Positions 17,980-25,947 of a DNA stretch of 64,000 nt are shown here, in pieces. The first letter of the stretch is position 1, and each line of letters opens with the position of its first letter. The DNA is from Flavobacteriales bacterium (GTDB taxonomy: Bacteria; Bacteroidota; Bacteroidia; UBA10329). A program made the position numbers and the translations under genes. The notes beneath the pieces were generated by a model, which saw only the letters and a program-made list of their open reading frames with translations, ran no database searches and was not told where the DNA came from. The DNA lies in the NCBI GenBank assembly GCA_021739695.1, contig JAIPBM010000025.1, forward strand, positions 1-64,000, given 5' to 3'.

Positions 17980-19653
17980 TTATTTATTGTTAAGGATCAA
18001 TTCCCCGTTCTCCATGAATGCCAATCTATCGACCTTGGTTTTGAAATAGGGATTAGCTGAAATTGCCACAATGCTCCAATCATTATTCTTATCAACCAGA
18101 AAGTCGACAATGGCGTTATTCTCAGATTCATCCAAGTGCTCCAAGGCATCTTCTAACAGCAGAAGTTTGGGTTTGTCGGCAATACTTCTTGCTAGAAGCA
18201 ATTTCTGCATGATACTTTTCGGGAGCTTTCGTCCCTGCGGTTCTATCAGTGTATCAAATCCTTGAGGCAATTCGCTGATGAATTTGTCGAGTTTCAGATT
18301 TTCAACTGCCCATTGTACGTTTTCGAAAGTGGCATTCTTGCGCCCCATCGAGATGTTTTCCATAACGGTTCCATCAAACAACTGTTCGTGCGTCAGGCAA
18401 TCTCCAATTGATGTGCGCAACGAATCCAAATTCAAACTTCCTTTGGCCAAACCATTGTATATCACCGATCCGCTGGACACATCATAAAGTCCGGCCACTA
18501 TTTGAAGCAGCGTACTTTTTCCTGATCCATTTACGCCTGAGACGATGATTGATTCGCCACTTTTCAAGTGCAGCGAAACGTTTTTCAATATCTGCTTATC
18601 TCCATCAGGATAGGTAAAATCGACATTGTTCAACTTGACCTCCATTCCGCAATCCTTCGTTTTGCAAACAGTATCAATGCCTTCCGTCCTTTCAATTTCG
18701 AGATCAGTAACCTGCCCAATTTTTTCTAAGGCAGTAAGCACATCATAAATGCTTTCCATGCTCATCACCAACTTTTCTACCGAGGCCATTACCAACAGAA
18801 TGATGATCTCTGCAGCCACAAACTGACCGATGTTCATCAATTGCTGCATCACAAGAATTCCGCCCATGGCCAATAGTCCTGCAGCAACCACTGCTTTAAA
18901 AATGACCATAAGTGAATACTGCTGAACGAGCACTTTGAAATGGCTTTCGCGGGCTTGCAGATAGTTCTCAACTTCCGAATTCATTCTAGTCAGCGGCAAT
19001 TCCGTTTTGCCTGCCAATTTGAACGTGGTTCCGGTGCGTGCCAATTCCTCTAGCCAGTGCGCTACCTTGTATTTGTATTTCGATTCTTTGAGACTTGTTT
19101 CTAAGCCGCGAGCACCAGTAAAACGGAATATGGCATAGACCAGAATGATCAAAATCAAACTGAAAAGGATGAAGAATGGATGATAAAAAGATAAAAGAAT
19201 GAGTCCGAATACGACCTGCAACACAGCGGTTGAAAAATCGATCAGGATCTTTGGAAGCCCTTTTTGAACCGTCAACGTATCGAAAAATCGATTCATCAAT
19301 TCAGGCGCATAATGCTTATAGATGGCCTCCATTTTCACTTTAGGAATCCGAAAAGCGAATTCGAAGGCAGAACGGGCAAAGATCTTCTGTTGTAGATTTT
19401 CAGTTATTCGAAGTTGTGCTATCTGCAATATTCCTGTTGCTGCCACACCAGCTACAACCACCGACACAAGAACCACCCATGCAGTGCTTACCTCTCCACC
19501 CTGTATGAGGTTGATAATTGCTTGAATTCCAAGTGGCAACGAAAGATTGATCAATCCATTAAAAATGGCATAAACGTATAGGTTTTTGATCTCCTTTCGA
19601 TCAGGAGAGAGCAGTCTCCAAAAACGTTGAATCGGGCTAAGACTGGTTGTCAT
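17980..19653 (-). CDS. ABC exporter with degenerate ATPase motifs
   Basis: 557 residues: an N-terminal transmembrane half with about 5-6 helices (residues 20-300), then a nucleotide-binding domain. Walker A is intact (GVNGSGKST), but the signature loop reads LPKSIMQK instead of LSGGQ, Walker B reads LLLLEDAL with the Asp and Glu positions swapped, and the switch His is Asn (AISANPYF). From memory, similar variant motifs recur in Bacteroidota ABC proteins paired with HlyD genes, so this may be a family feature and not decay. It would energise or gate transport with HlyD and TolC. Confidence 0.82.
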   Translation of the reverse strand: MTTSLSPIQRFWRLLSPDRKEIKNLYVYAIFNGLINLSLPLGIQAIINLIQGGEVSTAWVVLVSVVVAGVAATGILQIAQLRITENLQQKIFARSAFEFAFRIPKVKMEAIYKHYAPELMNRFFDTLTVQKGLPKILIDFSTAVLQVVFGLILLSFYHPFFILFSLILIILVYAIFRFTGARGLETSLKESKYKYKVAHWLEELARTGTTFKLAGKTELPLTRMNSEVENYLQARESHFKVLVQQYSLMVIFKAVVAAGLLAMGGILVMQQLMNIGQFVAAEIIILLVMASVEKLVMSMESIYDVLTALEKIGQVTDLEIERTEGIDTVCKTKDCGMEVKLNNVDFTYPDGDKQILKNVSLHLKSGESIIVSGVNGSGKSTLLQIVAGLYDVSSGSVIYNGLAKGSLNLDSLRTSIGDCLTHEQLFDGTVMENISMGRKNATFENVQWAVENLKLDKFISELPQGFDTLIEPQGRKLPKSIMQKLLLARSIADKPKLLLLEDALEHLDESENNAIVDFLVDKNNDWSIVAISANPYFKTKVDRLAFMENGELILNNK

Positions 19654-19655
19654 CG

Positions 19656-20225
19656 TTATGCTTCAATTGCTTTGAAAACCAATTTCAGGAAGAACTCCGA
19701 TATCGAATCTTCACCGTCAATCACATCCGTCAATCGTGGCAGGTGTTCGGCAAAATAGCGCTGCAAATGCGCACCTTCGATAACGCTTGACACAAGCATA
19801 TGCGGATATTGGTAATCTGGGTTGATTTCGATAATGATCTGACATACGCGTGCAACCAATTGCTTGTAATCGAGAAAAAAACCATCCTTGTTCTCATCGT
19901 CTACATGCTTATTAAGATAGGCCTTTGAAGATTCGGAAATGATGATCCTATTGAGTTTGACCTCATTTATGTGAGAAAAATCGCTGTCCTGCTCCACCTG
20001 CTTCACCAACAGAGACACAGACCTTTGAAGCCGTTCCTTAGGCGAATCGATATTGGCGGTTACCAACATCAGTCTATAATCCATCCATCTCCAATACCAA
20101 CAGGAAAGATAAATGAGCAAGCGGTGTTTGCTCTCGAAATACCTATAGATGGAAGCTTCTGTAGTGCCGATCTGCTGCGCCAATTTTCGAAAAGTGAAAG
20201 CTTCGAATCCGATCTCATCGATCAT
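19656..20225 (-). CDS. TetR/AcrR regulator, N-terminally truncated
   Basis: As translated from the first ATG, 189 residues. The helix-turn-helix is intact (FTFRKLAQQIGTTEASIYRYFESK, about residues 10-33), followed by a helical ligand domain. The start is odd: the protein begins inside what is helix 1 in relatives, and the upstream frame encodes the missing part but is cut by a TAA (see 20226-20324). GGAGGG precedes this ATG at a good distance, so internal initiation is possible. It would control the tetR-ABC-hlyD-tolC operon and perhaps the divergent DUF218 gene. The ABC gene starts 2 bp after its stop. Confidence 0.75.
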   Translation of the reverse strand: MIDEIGFEAFTFRKLAQQIGTTEASIYRYFESKHRLLIYLSCWYWRWMDYRLMLVTANIDSPKERLQRSVSLLVKQVEQDSDFSHINEVKLNRIIISESSKAYLNKHVDDENKDGFFLDYKQLVARVCQIIIEINPDYQYPHMLVSSVIEGAHLQRYFAEHLPRLTDVIDGEDSISEFFLKLVFKAIEA

Positions 20226-20324
20226 ATCAATCCCTCCTGAAATTATACTCTTACCCAGATCGCTCGATTCTGGGTCTTACAGATAAATGCGGTCATTGAC
20301 TTTTATACCTATATGTGTAACCAT
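20226..20324 (-). pseudogene. 5' part of tetR separated by an in-frame TAA
   Basis: Reading from an ATG at 20324 gives MVTHIGIKVNDRIYL, then TAA (20277-20279), then DPESSDLGKSIISGGID directly in frame with the TetR protein. In Bacteroidota homologues, as I recall them, this region reads like (I)KVN..(I/L)YLKDPxxSxLGKxII, so the TAA sits where a Lys is expected. A single AAA-to-TAA change explains it. A TATTTTTG -7 box at 20348-20355 on the minus strand supports 20324 as the original start. Confidence 0.7.
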
Positions 20325-20347
20325 TTCACTTTCGTTTTATTTGGATG

Positions 20348-20394
20348 CAAAAATAATAGTATTACTTTTGATAAACATAATAGTATTACTTTTG
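20348..20394. promoter_or_regulatory. Divergent promoter with two palindromic operator-like repeats
   Basis: An 18-bp direct repeat, ATAATAGTATTACTTTTG, occurs at 20353-20370 and 20377-20394 (period 24 bp). Each copy contains the palindrome AGTA-T-TACT (20358-20366 and 20382-20390). Each ends in TACTTTTG, an exact TAnnTTTG -7 box for the plus strand, and TATTTTTG (20348-20355) is a -7 box on the minus strand. The arrangement suits repression of tetR and the DUF218 gene together by a dimeric regulator, most simply the TetR protein. Confidence 0.6.
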
Positions 20395-20441
20395 TTTATG
20401 CGATTATAACTAATTCACTGTTCGAGATAATTAATCACGTC

Positions 20442-21122
20442 ATGAAACTCATTTTTAAGTTCCTGTTCCTCTTTACCGTATGCGCATCTTTAAGCCATTC
20501 CAGTTCGGCAAAAAGAAATTCAGACGTGCTTTACGATGCCATAATTGTGCCTGGCTATCCGTTTTACCCTAGCGGAAAAATGAATCCGATTTACAAAGCC
20601 AGACTGTATTGGGCTTATCATTTATACAAGACCGGAAGGACTAAGCACATCATTGTTTCCGGAAATGCTGTAAGTTCTCCTTACGTGGAAGCAAAGGTTT
20701 ATGCGCTTTATCTCGTAGAATTAGGCATAGACCCGGAACATATCATCATTGAAGACAGAGCTGAACACAGCCTTGAGAATGTATTTTATTCGATGGAAAT
20801 AGCTAAAGCACATGGATTTGAAAAAGTGGCTGTTGTTTCTGATAAGGCTCATTCCATCATGATCAAATACTTGAACCGCAAATTCGATCACGAAATAACG
20901 GCCGACTTTATTCCTGCTCGATGGCGATTCGTTATCCTAAACTATTGGAACAAATTTGATCTCGACATAGATCACTCGAAAGCATTTGTAGATGATTTCG
21001 TGCACATCTCAGAAAGAAAGACAGAAGAGGAACGCAAACGGGGCACCAGCGGTCACCTTTGGAAGCCCTCAAGCGAAGTTTGCTGGAGTTACGCTTCCGA
21101 CCTCGTATCAAGCTCTCAATAG
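20442..21122 (+). CDS. DUF218 (YdcF/SanA-like) protein
   Basis: 226 residues from the ATG at 20442, chosen because it begins a signal peptide (MKLIFKFLFLFTVCASLSHSSSA). The DUF218 core is visible: YDAIIVPGYPF, HIIVSGNAVSSPYVEA, EDRAEHSLENVFYS and VAVVSDKAHSIM. This is the YdcF/SanA fold; SanA relatives affect envelope permeability, but the reaction is not established. A paralogue with clearly related sequence lies at 25148-25825. It ends with a 7-bp convergent overlap with the LysR gene. Confidence 0.8.
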   Translation: MKLIFKFLFLFTVCASLSHSSSAKRNSDVLYDAIIVPGYPFYPSGKMNPIYKARLYWAYHLYKTGRTKHIIVSGNAVSSPYVEAKVYALYLVELGIDPEHIIIEDRAEHSLENVFYSMEIAKAHGFEKVAVVSDKAHSIMIKYLNRKFDHEITADFIPARWRFVILNYWNKFDLDIDHSKAFVDDFVHISERKTEEERKRGTSGHLWKPSSEVCWSYASDLVSSSQ

Positions 21123-22036
21123 TCTTCGTACCAACTGAAGCGTTCTGATACAATTCGATCTTTTTGATCAATCAGATAACTGGAAAAAGCCTCGGCAACT
21201 GGAGACAGTTTTTTGGCACTCAACCAAATAAGATTCCATTGAGTTATGAGTGGAAGTCCAGGATGATCAACAATTACCAGATCTCCGTTCTTAAGCTCAT
21301 TCTTGATTCCAATAAGTGGCATTATCGTGTAACCAAGACCAGCAATTACTGCCTGCTTTACCGCTTCATTAGAAGTTAATTCAACTTTCTTTACAATTGG
21401 AATTGCGTTTTCCTTAATGAATTCCTCCATAGAATATCTTGTTGAGGAGCCCAACTCTCGGAACAGAAGTGGAAATTCTGAGAAGATGCTATTCACATCC
21501 GTGCCTCTTGCATGAACCTTTGGACTTCCAACAAGAAATAACTTGTTCTGCAGCAATTCAATCCTGTTCAAATTCATTTGTTCAGGAATCATGGATACTA
21601 GGGCGAAATCGACCTCGTTGTTTTCGAGACTTTTTATCACCTGCGATTTATTGGTCACATCCATTAACAGATCAACACCTTTATGCGAGTGCATGAAGTC
21701 TGAAAGAAAATAAGGCATCACATATTTTCCGGTAGACGCGATAGAGATTTTCAATCTGCCACCGAGTTGGTTCTTGTACTGAATGGTCTTGTAGTTGATC
21801 GCCTCTACTTGATTCAAAATATTTTCAGCTGCAACTGCTATTTCCTTCCCAAAATCGGTGACATACAATTTCCTACCAACCACCTCAGTCAAAGGAATGG
21901 TGAATTGATCTTGCAACTTTTTGAGTTGAATGGAAACGGCCGGCTGAGTAAGAAAAAGGTCTTCAGAAGCTCTAGTGATGCTTTCGTGCTCTACCACTTT
22001 CAAGAACACTTTCAATTGATGCAAAGTGTAATTCAT
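21116..22036 (-). CDS. LysR-family transcriptional regulator
   Basis: 306 residues. The N-terminal winged HTH is canonical (LHQLKVFLKVVEHESITRASEDLFLTQPAVSIQLKKLQ in outline, residues 5-43), followed by a periplasmic-binding-protein-like effector domain (LKISIASTGKYVMPYFLSDF). It is divergent from the small membrane protein/sbtA operon with 93 bp between. By analogy with CmpR/CcmR/CbbR it is a good candidate to control inorganic-carbon uptake, but the effector is unknown. Two palindromes in the intergenic region are candidate sites. Confidence 0.88.
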   Translation of the reverse strand: MNYTLHQLKVFLKVVEHESITRASEDLFLTQPAVSIQLKKLQDQFTIPLTEVVGRKLYVTDFGKEIAVAAENILNQVEAINYKTIQYKNQLGGRLKISIASTGKYVMPYFLSDFMHSHKGVDLLMDVTNKSQVIKSLENNEVDFALVSMIPEQMNLNRIELLQNKLFLVGSPKVHARGTDVNSIFSEFPLLFRELGSSTRYSMEEFIKENAIPIVKKVELTSNEAVKQAVIAGLGYTIMPLIGIKNELKNGDLVIVDHPGLPLITQWNLIWLSAKKLSPVAEAFSSYLIDQKDRIVSERFSWYEDY

Positions 22037-22056
22037 AACTAAATCTAATGTTTTTC

Positions 22057-22087
22057 ATTGCAATATTAAATAATAATTAATGCATTA
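22057..22087. promoter_or_regulatory. Palindromes in the LysR-sbtA intergenic region
   Basis: ATTGCAAT (22057-22064) and TAATGCATTA (22078-22087) are perfect palindromes 21 bp apart between divergent start codons. LysR proteins bind AT-rich inverted repeats of T-N11-A type, so these are candidate operators. The assignment rests on position and symmetry only. Confidence 0.35.
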
Positions 22088-22129
22088 CTCAGCTCAACTT
22101 TGCGTGGAAATGAAAAAAGCAATGGAGCT

Positions 22130-22369
22130 ATGACGAACTCAACTGTTAAAACTTACTCACAAGACATGGATGCTACAAAAACTGTTGCTACATCAACTAG
22201 AAGATCAGTGTTGCTTTTGATATTCTTCCTCATAGCCGCTTTGGTTGTGGTAATTGACTCCAACCGAAGCGTGTACGCTCAACATCTGGCTTCAGCATTT
22301 GCAGTTATAAGTCTGCTCATCGTGCAGAAAGCAGAACAGAATCGTAACAAACAGGACTCTAAATATTAA
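22130..22369 (+). CDS. Small two-helix membrane protein
   Basis: 79 residues from the ATG at 22130, which is preceded by GGAG. Residues of about 25-43 (SVLLLIFFLIAALVVVIDS) and 50-65 (HLASAFAVISLLIVQ) are hydrophobic helices, and the tail is charged (KAEQNRNKQDSKY). It is not recognised. It is the first gene of the operon with the 100-residue protein and sbtA, so a role as a small accessory or regulator of the bicarbonate transporter is possible. Confidence 0.6.
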   Translation: MTNSTVKTYSQDMDATKTVATSTRRSVLLLIFFLIAALVVVIDSNRSVYAQHLASAFAVISLLIVQKAEQNRNKQDSKY

Positions 22370-22380
22370 ATAGGAATAAG

Positions 22381-22683
22381 ATGAAAAATCAAACTCACAC
22401 ATTCAAACTCATTGACAGCACCTACTCGGCCTTTGATGCACGAGAGATCATCTCAACCTTGCTTACTGACAAGATTCGGTTTTTGAACGTTCAGATCTTA
22501 AGCATACGGGAACGATACGGACATGACACATTTGATTTGGAAAATCGCGTTAAAGAACTTGAAGCTGACAGAGCAAGAATGGTAGACGTATTGACAGCCG
22601 CCATTAAGGATGGCTCAATAGTGGACATCTTGAGCGAGGTGCACGTAAGCACTCGAGAATCTGTTCATATAGATTCTTTATGA
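22381..22683 (+). CDS. Hypothetical 100-residue helical protein
   Basis: 100 residues, soluble, not recognised. It contains an N-terminal region (HTFKLIDSTYSAFDAREIISTLLTDKI) and a heptad-like segment (DTFDLENRVKELEADRARMVDVL), suggesting a coiled coil or helical hairpin. It starts 11 bp after the membrane protein and its stop overlaps the sbtA start by 4 bases (ATGA), so expression is coupled to the transporter. It has no similarity that I can see to the PII-like SbtB of cyanobacteria. Confidence 0.6.
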   Translation: MKNQTHTFKLIDSTYSAFDAREIISTLLTDKIRFLNVQILSIRERYGHDTFDLENRVKELEADRARMVDVLTAAIKDGSIVDILSEVHVSTRESVHIDSL

Positions 22684-23639
22684 ACACGGATCTATTACTT
22701 GACAATCTCACTAATCCTGCACTTCTTTTCTTCTTTTTAGGAGCGATTGCAGTTCAACTAAAAAGCGACCTAGAAATCCCAGGAACTTCTTCCAAGTTTA
22801 TTTCGCTTTATCTTTTGATTTCCATTGGATTCAAAGGAGGACAAGAATTAGCACACACTCATCTCGGATTAGAGATCTTTTGGGCTGTGATGTTCGGGAT
22901 AACGCTCGCTTTGGTAGTTCCGATCTACTCTTTCTTCATTTTACGTTCAAAGCTTGGAATAGCAAATGCTGGAGCAATTGCAGCCGCATATGGTTCTGTG
23001 AGTGCTGTGACATTCGTAACCAGCATTGCATTTCTAGACACTCAAGAGATCACCTTCAGTGGACACATGGTTGCCGTAATGGCTTTAATGGAAGCCCCAT
23101 CCATTGCCGTGGGAATTCTATTGATAGCCCTTTTTTCGACAAAAAGGGATGCTGCTGTGTCAGTTCCCTCAGTGATCAAGCATTCGCTAACCAACGGAAG
23201 TGTTCTTCTCATTCTTGGAAGTCTTTTGATCGGCTTTCTGACCAACGACCATCAGGCCGAAGGAATAAGGCCATTCACCACAGACATCTTCAAAGGATTT
23301 CTTGCTGTTTTTCTATTAGATATGGGAATAACAAGCGGAAAAAAGCTCTCTGCATTTTGGAGCAACGGTTGGTTTCCATTCGCGTTTGCTGTGATCGTTC
23401 CTTTATTCAATGGGTGTTTTGTATCTGTAATTAGTCAATTCATCACCCCAAACCCTGGAGACCGCTTTCTGTTTGCAATTCTAGCTGCGAGTGCATCTTA
23501 TATTGCTGTACCTGCAGCTATGAAGATAGCAGCGCCAAAAGCCAATCTTGGGCTATATCTTCCGATGGCTTTAGCAATCACCTTTCCGCTTAACATCACC
23601 ATTGGAATGCCATTGTATATGTCTCTGATCAGAATGTGA
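22680..23639 (+). CDS. sbtA: SbtA-type sodium-dependent bicarbonate transporter
   Basis: 319 residues, about ten membrane helices, of the SbtA (DUF897) family. Two related halves can be seen: NLTNPALLFFFLGAIAVQLKSDLEIP and ISIGFKGGQELA in the first, and FKGFLAVFLLDMGITSGKK with LAASASYIAVPAAMKIAAPKANLGLYLPMALAITFPLNI in the second. In cyanobacteria SbtA imports bicarbonate with Na+. In a presumably heterotrophic Bacteroidota it could supply carboxylases. The neighbouring LysR gene fits control by inorganic carbon. Confidence 0.88.
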   Translation: MNTDLLLDNLTNPALLFFFLGAIAVQLKSDLEIPGTSSKFISLYLLISIGFKGGQELAHTHLGLEIFWAVMFGITLALVVPIYSFFILRSKLGIANAGAIAAAYGSVSAVTFVTSIAFLDTQEITFSGHMVAVMALMEAPSIAVGILLIALFSTKRDAAVSVPSVIKHSLTNGSVLLILGSLLIGFLTNDHQAEGIRPFTTDIFKGFLAVFLLDMGITSGKKLSAFWSNGWFPFAFAVIVPLFNGCFVSVISQFITPNPGDRFLFAILAASASYIAVPAAMKIAAPKANLGLYLPMALAITFPLNITIGMPLYMSLIRM

Positions 23640-23788
23640 TCAAGATATTCCCATCTGCAAGCTCAGTCTAGATTTACCGTAGCTAGTTGAAAACACGCAG
23701 GATGTGTTGCATTCTCTTTAACAAAAGTTAACATGAACAATTTTTGATTTTGGAGCGGGTTTAAGCATCAAACCAACACACCAAGATC

Positions 23789-24445
23789 ATGCTGAAAAAA
23801 ACCTTTTTATTGCTGATGCTGTCAGTTTCAATATTGGCCTCAGCTCAAGAAAAATCAGTTCGACCTGCAAAACAGGAAACGCTGAAACTCAAGAATCATC
23901 ACGGTGGTCTCTTTTCGCTTGGAATGCGAACCACCATCAGCACTTTCAACCACGGAAATTGGCAAGATGTGGGAACGGGAGTTGGCGGCCAATTCAGGGT
24001 GCAGGTCCACGACCGGATCAACATGGAATTCTTTGCTGATTATCTCACGTCCAAAATTGGGAATTCAGGTCATCGGAACGATGCGCATATCGGCTGGTCG
24101 GTGATGTATTATCCACTAAAGGACAAAACCTTCACCCGTTTCATGAAACCATACTTGATCATGGGGCATTGCTTCGACTACAGCAAAGTGGCCGAGAATG
24201 CCGATCCCGACAATTCAATGGAAAGATGGAGTGCTGCTATTCAGTTGGGAGCAGGAAATCACTTCAACATCACGGAGCGATTCGACCTCACGTTTGTTGC
24301 GCAATACATGTTCCATTTAGGACATCACGTAGAAGCACATGAGACGGAAGGTGTATTCGAAATCCACGACCATGGTGGCGCCAGTCTCGAAGGTCATTTA
24401 CTATTCACACTTGGTATTAACTATAAAATCGCTGACCTATGGTAA
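23789..24445 (+). CDS. Outer membrane beta-barrel protein
   Basis: 218 residues with a signal peptide (MLSVSILASAQ, about residues 1-20). The rest is a series of alternating amphipathic strands with aromatic girdles (FSLGMRTTISTF, FRVQVHDRINMEFFADYL, FDLTFVAQYMFHLG, GHLLFTLGINYKI), typical of an 8-strand OmpW/OmpA-like barrel. It is His-rich (HHGG, HHVEAHE, HDHGG), which may reflect metal contact. An inverted repeat TTAAC/GTTAA lies upstream (23718-23731). The next barrel gene starts 7 bp before its end. Confidence 0.72.
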   Translation: MLKKTFLLLMLSVSILASAQEKSVRPAKQETLKLKNHHGGLFSLGMRTTISTFNHGNWQDVGTGVGGQFRVQVHDRINMEFFADYLTSKIGNSGHRNDAHIGWSVMYYPLKDKTFTRFMKPYLIMGHCFDYSKVAENADPDNSMERWSAAIQLGAGNHFNITERFDLTFVAQYMFHLGHHVEAHETEGVFEIHDHGGASLEGHLLFTLGINYKIADLW

Positions 24446-25053
24446 CCAGAGCCTCCCTCCTATTATTGCTTGTGAGTACACTTGCATTTGGACAGAAAAA
24501 GAACCGTCCGGAACTTACAGGACCAGACATCATCCGAAAAGGACTGGTTCGTGCACAGATGACCATTTCCCCCGGTTGGACCATTGCTGATGGCAACACC
24601 AACATCTACCTACAAGGAGATATGGAATATCATCTTCAAGATCGGATTTCGCTCAAAGGTGATGTCTCTTACTTCATCGACTCGCAGGAAAATGGATACC
24701 TGAAACACAATCACAGTTTGTTTTTCGGGGCTCAATATCACTTTCCTGTAAAACGCTTCGATCCGTATATCGGCTTCCATCCAGGCATCAGCCTAATTCA
24801 GGTTAAAAATCCTGATCAAGGAACGCCCGAGATTCCCGTTGCCTACTCCGTGTCAAACTTCAAAGCTTCACCCGCAATTTCGGTAGCAACGGGATTCAAC
24901 TTCTATGTATGGAGATACATCCATTTCATGGCCAATCTGAAGTACGTCCACGCTTCACATCCAACAGAATGGGGCACCAATTATGCCTTAGATGAATTCA
25001 GAATCTCATTCGGATTGGGTTGGAATGTGAACATGATAAGGCGTAAATCTTAA
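24439..25053 (+). CDS. Outer membrane beta-barrel protein
   Basis: 204 residues, signal peptide (LLLVSTLAFGQ). Strand-like segments run throughout (MEYHLQDRISLKGDVSYFID, HSLFFGAQYHFPVKRFDPYIGFHPGIS, SFGLGWNVNMIRRKS), consistent with a small outer membrane barrel. It overlaps the preceding barrel gene by 7 bp, so the two are co-expressed and may have arisen by duplication, although the sequences have diverged. Confidence 0.72.
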   Translation: MVTRASLLLLLVSTLAFGQKKNRPELTGPDIIRKGLVRAQMTISPGWTIADGNTNIYLQGDMEYHLQDRISLKGDVSYFIDSQENGYLKHNHSLFFGAQYHFPVKRFDPYIGFHPGISLIQVKNPDQGTPEIPVAYSVSNFKASPAISVATGFNFYVWRYIHFMANLKYVHASHPTEWGTNYALDEFRISFGLGWNVNMIRRKS

Positions 25054-25147
25054 TGCGGCAAGCAGGACGTTCGGGGTTTGTCAAGCACAGACCCCGGACA
25101 CTCTTTTTACATCGCAACATTTCCATTAATTTTCGGTTTCTATCCTC

Positions 25148-25825
25148 ATGAAATCCATGATCAAGTTCATTTATTATAATGTGATCATCGCCCTTGTGGT
25201 TGCGGTGGCTTCGTGTGGCAGCACTAGAACTGCTTTTGAAAAAGTTAGACCTCAGATGCCGTTTGATGCGGTCATAGTTCCGGGTGTTCCCTTCGATACT
25301 GCTTGGAGCGACATCATGCGCCTGAGAGTGCTTTGGAGCTATCATTTGTACAACCAAGGACTGACAAAAAACATCATATTCTCTGGCAGTGCAGTTTATA
25401 CGCCTTATGTGGAATCGCGAATCATGGCAGAATACGCGATGAAATTGGGCGTTCCGGCCGAACACATTTTCACTGAAGAACGTGCCGAGCACAGCACCGA
25501 GAACATTTTTTATTCGTACTACATGGCCAAGGATCTAGGCTTCGAGAAAATTGCAGTTGCCACCGATCCATTTCAATCGAAGATGGTAAAGTCCTTCGCG
25601 AAGCGCAAAAAGCTAGATGTAGCGTACGTGCCGACCATTTTCGATACGATTCATGCCTATTACCCAGACATCCAAATTACCATTGATCCAACCAAAGCTG
25701 AAGTTGACAATTTCACTGCATTGCCAGAACGCGAAGGATTTTGGAAGCGATTTGCTGGAACGATGGGAAAGAATCTTAAATATCGACCAGAAGAAATCAC
25801 TGATGCTTCTATGAAGCTGCACTGA
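25148..25825 (+). CDS. DUF218 (YdcF/SanA-like) lipoprotein
   Basis: 225 residues. The N-terminus is a lipoprotein signal with lipobox VAVASCGS (Cys about residue 23). The DUF218 core parallels the protein at 20442: FDAVIVPGVPFD, NIIFSGSAVYTPYVESR, TEERAEHSTENIFYS and IAVATDPFQSKM. The two paralogues differ in anchoring, one a lipoprotein and one with a plain signal peptide. The reaction is not known for this family. Confidence 0.82.
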   Translation: MKSMIKFIYYNVIIALVVAVASCGSTRTAFEKVRPQMPFDAVIVPGVPFDTAWSDIMRLRVLWSYHLYNQGLTKNIIFSGSAVYTPYVESRIMAEYAMKLGVPAEHIFTEERAEHSTENIFYSYYMAKDLGFEKIAVATDPFQSKMVKSFAKRKKLDVAYVPTIFDTIHAYYPDIQITIDPTKAEVDNFTALPEREGFWKRFAGTMGKNLKYRPEEITDASMKLH

Positions 25826-25894
25826 TTTTATCTAGTTGGAATATTAAATATCCATCTTTCTGCGGCAAGCTAAACTGAGGAGCTTGTCTTCTAA

Positions 25895-25911
25895 ATTACG
25901 TTTTTCACGTA
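25895..25911. promoter_or_regulatory. Shared palindromic motif ATTACGTTTTTCACGTA
   Basis: 17-bp motif with arms TACGT and ACGTA around a 5-bp centre, located 36 bp before the STAS-like gene. The same 17-mer with one change (ATTACGTATTTCACGTA) occurs at 26409-26425, and a related 15-mer (TACGAAAATCACGTA) at 34701-34715. All three are intergenic and upstream of plus-strand genes, as expected for an operator of a dimeric regulator. Confidence 0.45.
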
Positions 25912-25947
25912 GTGCTAGTGGTAGCTTCATGGCATATCTCGAAAGGT

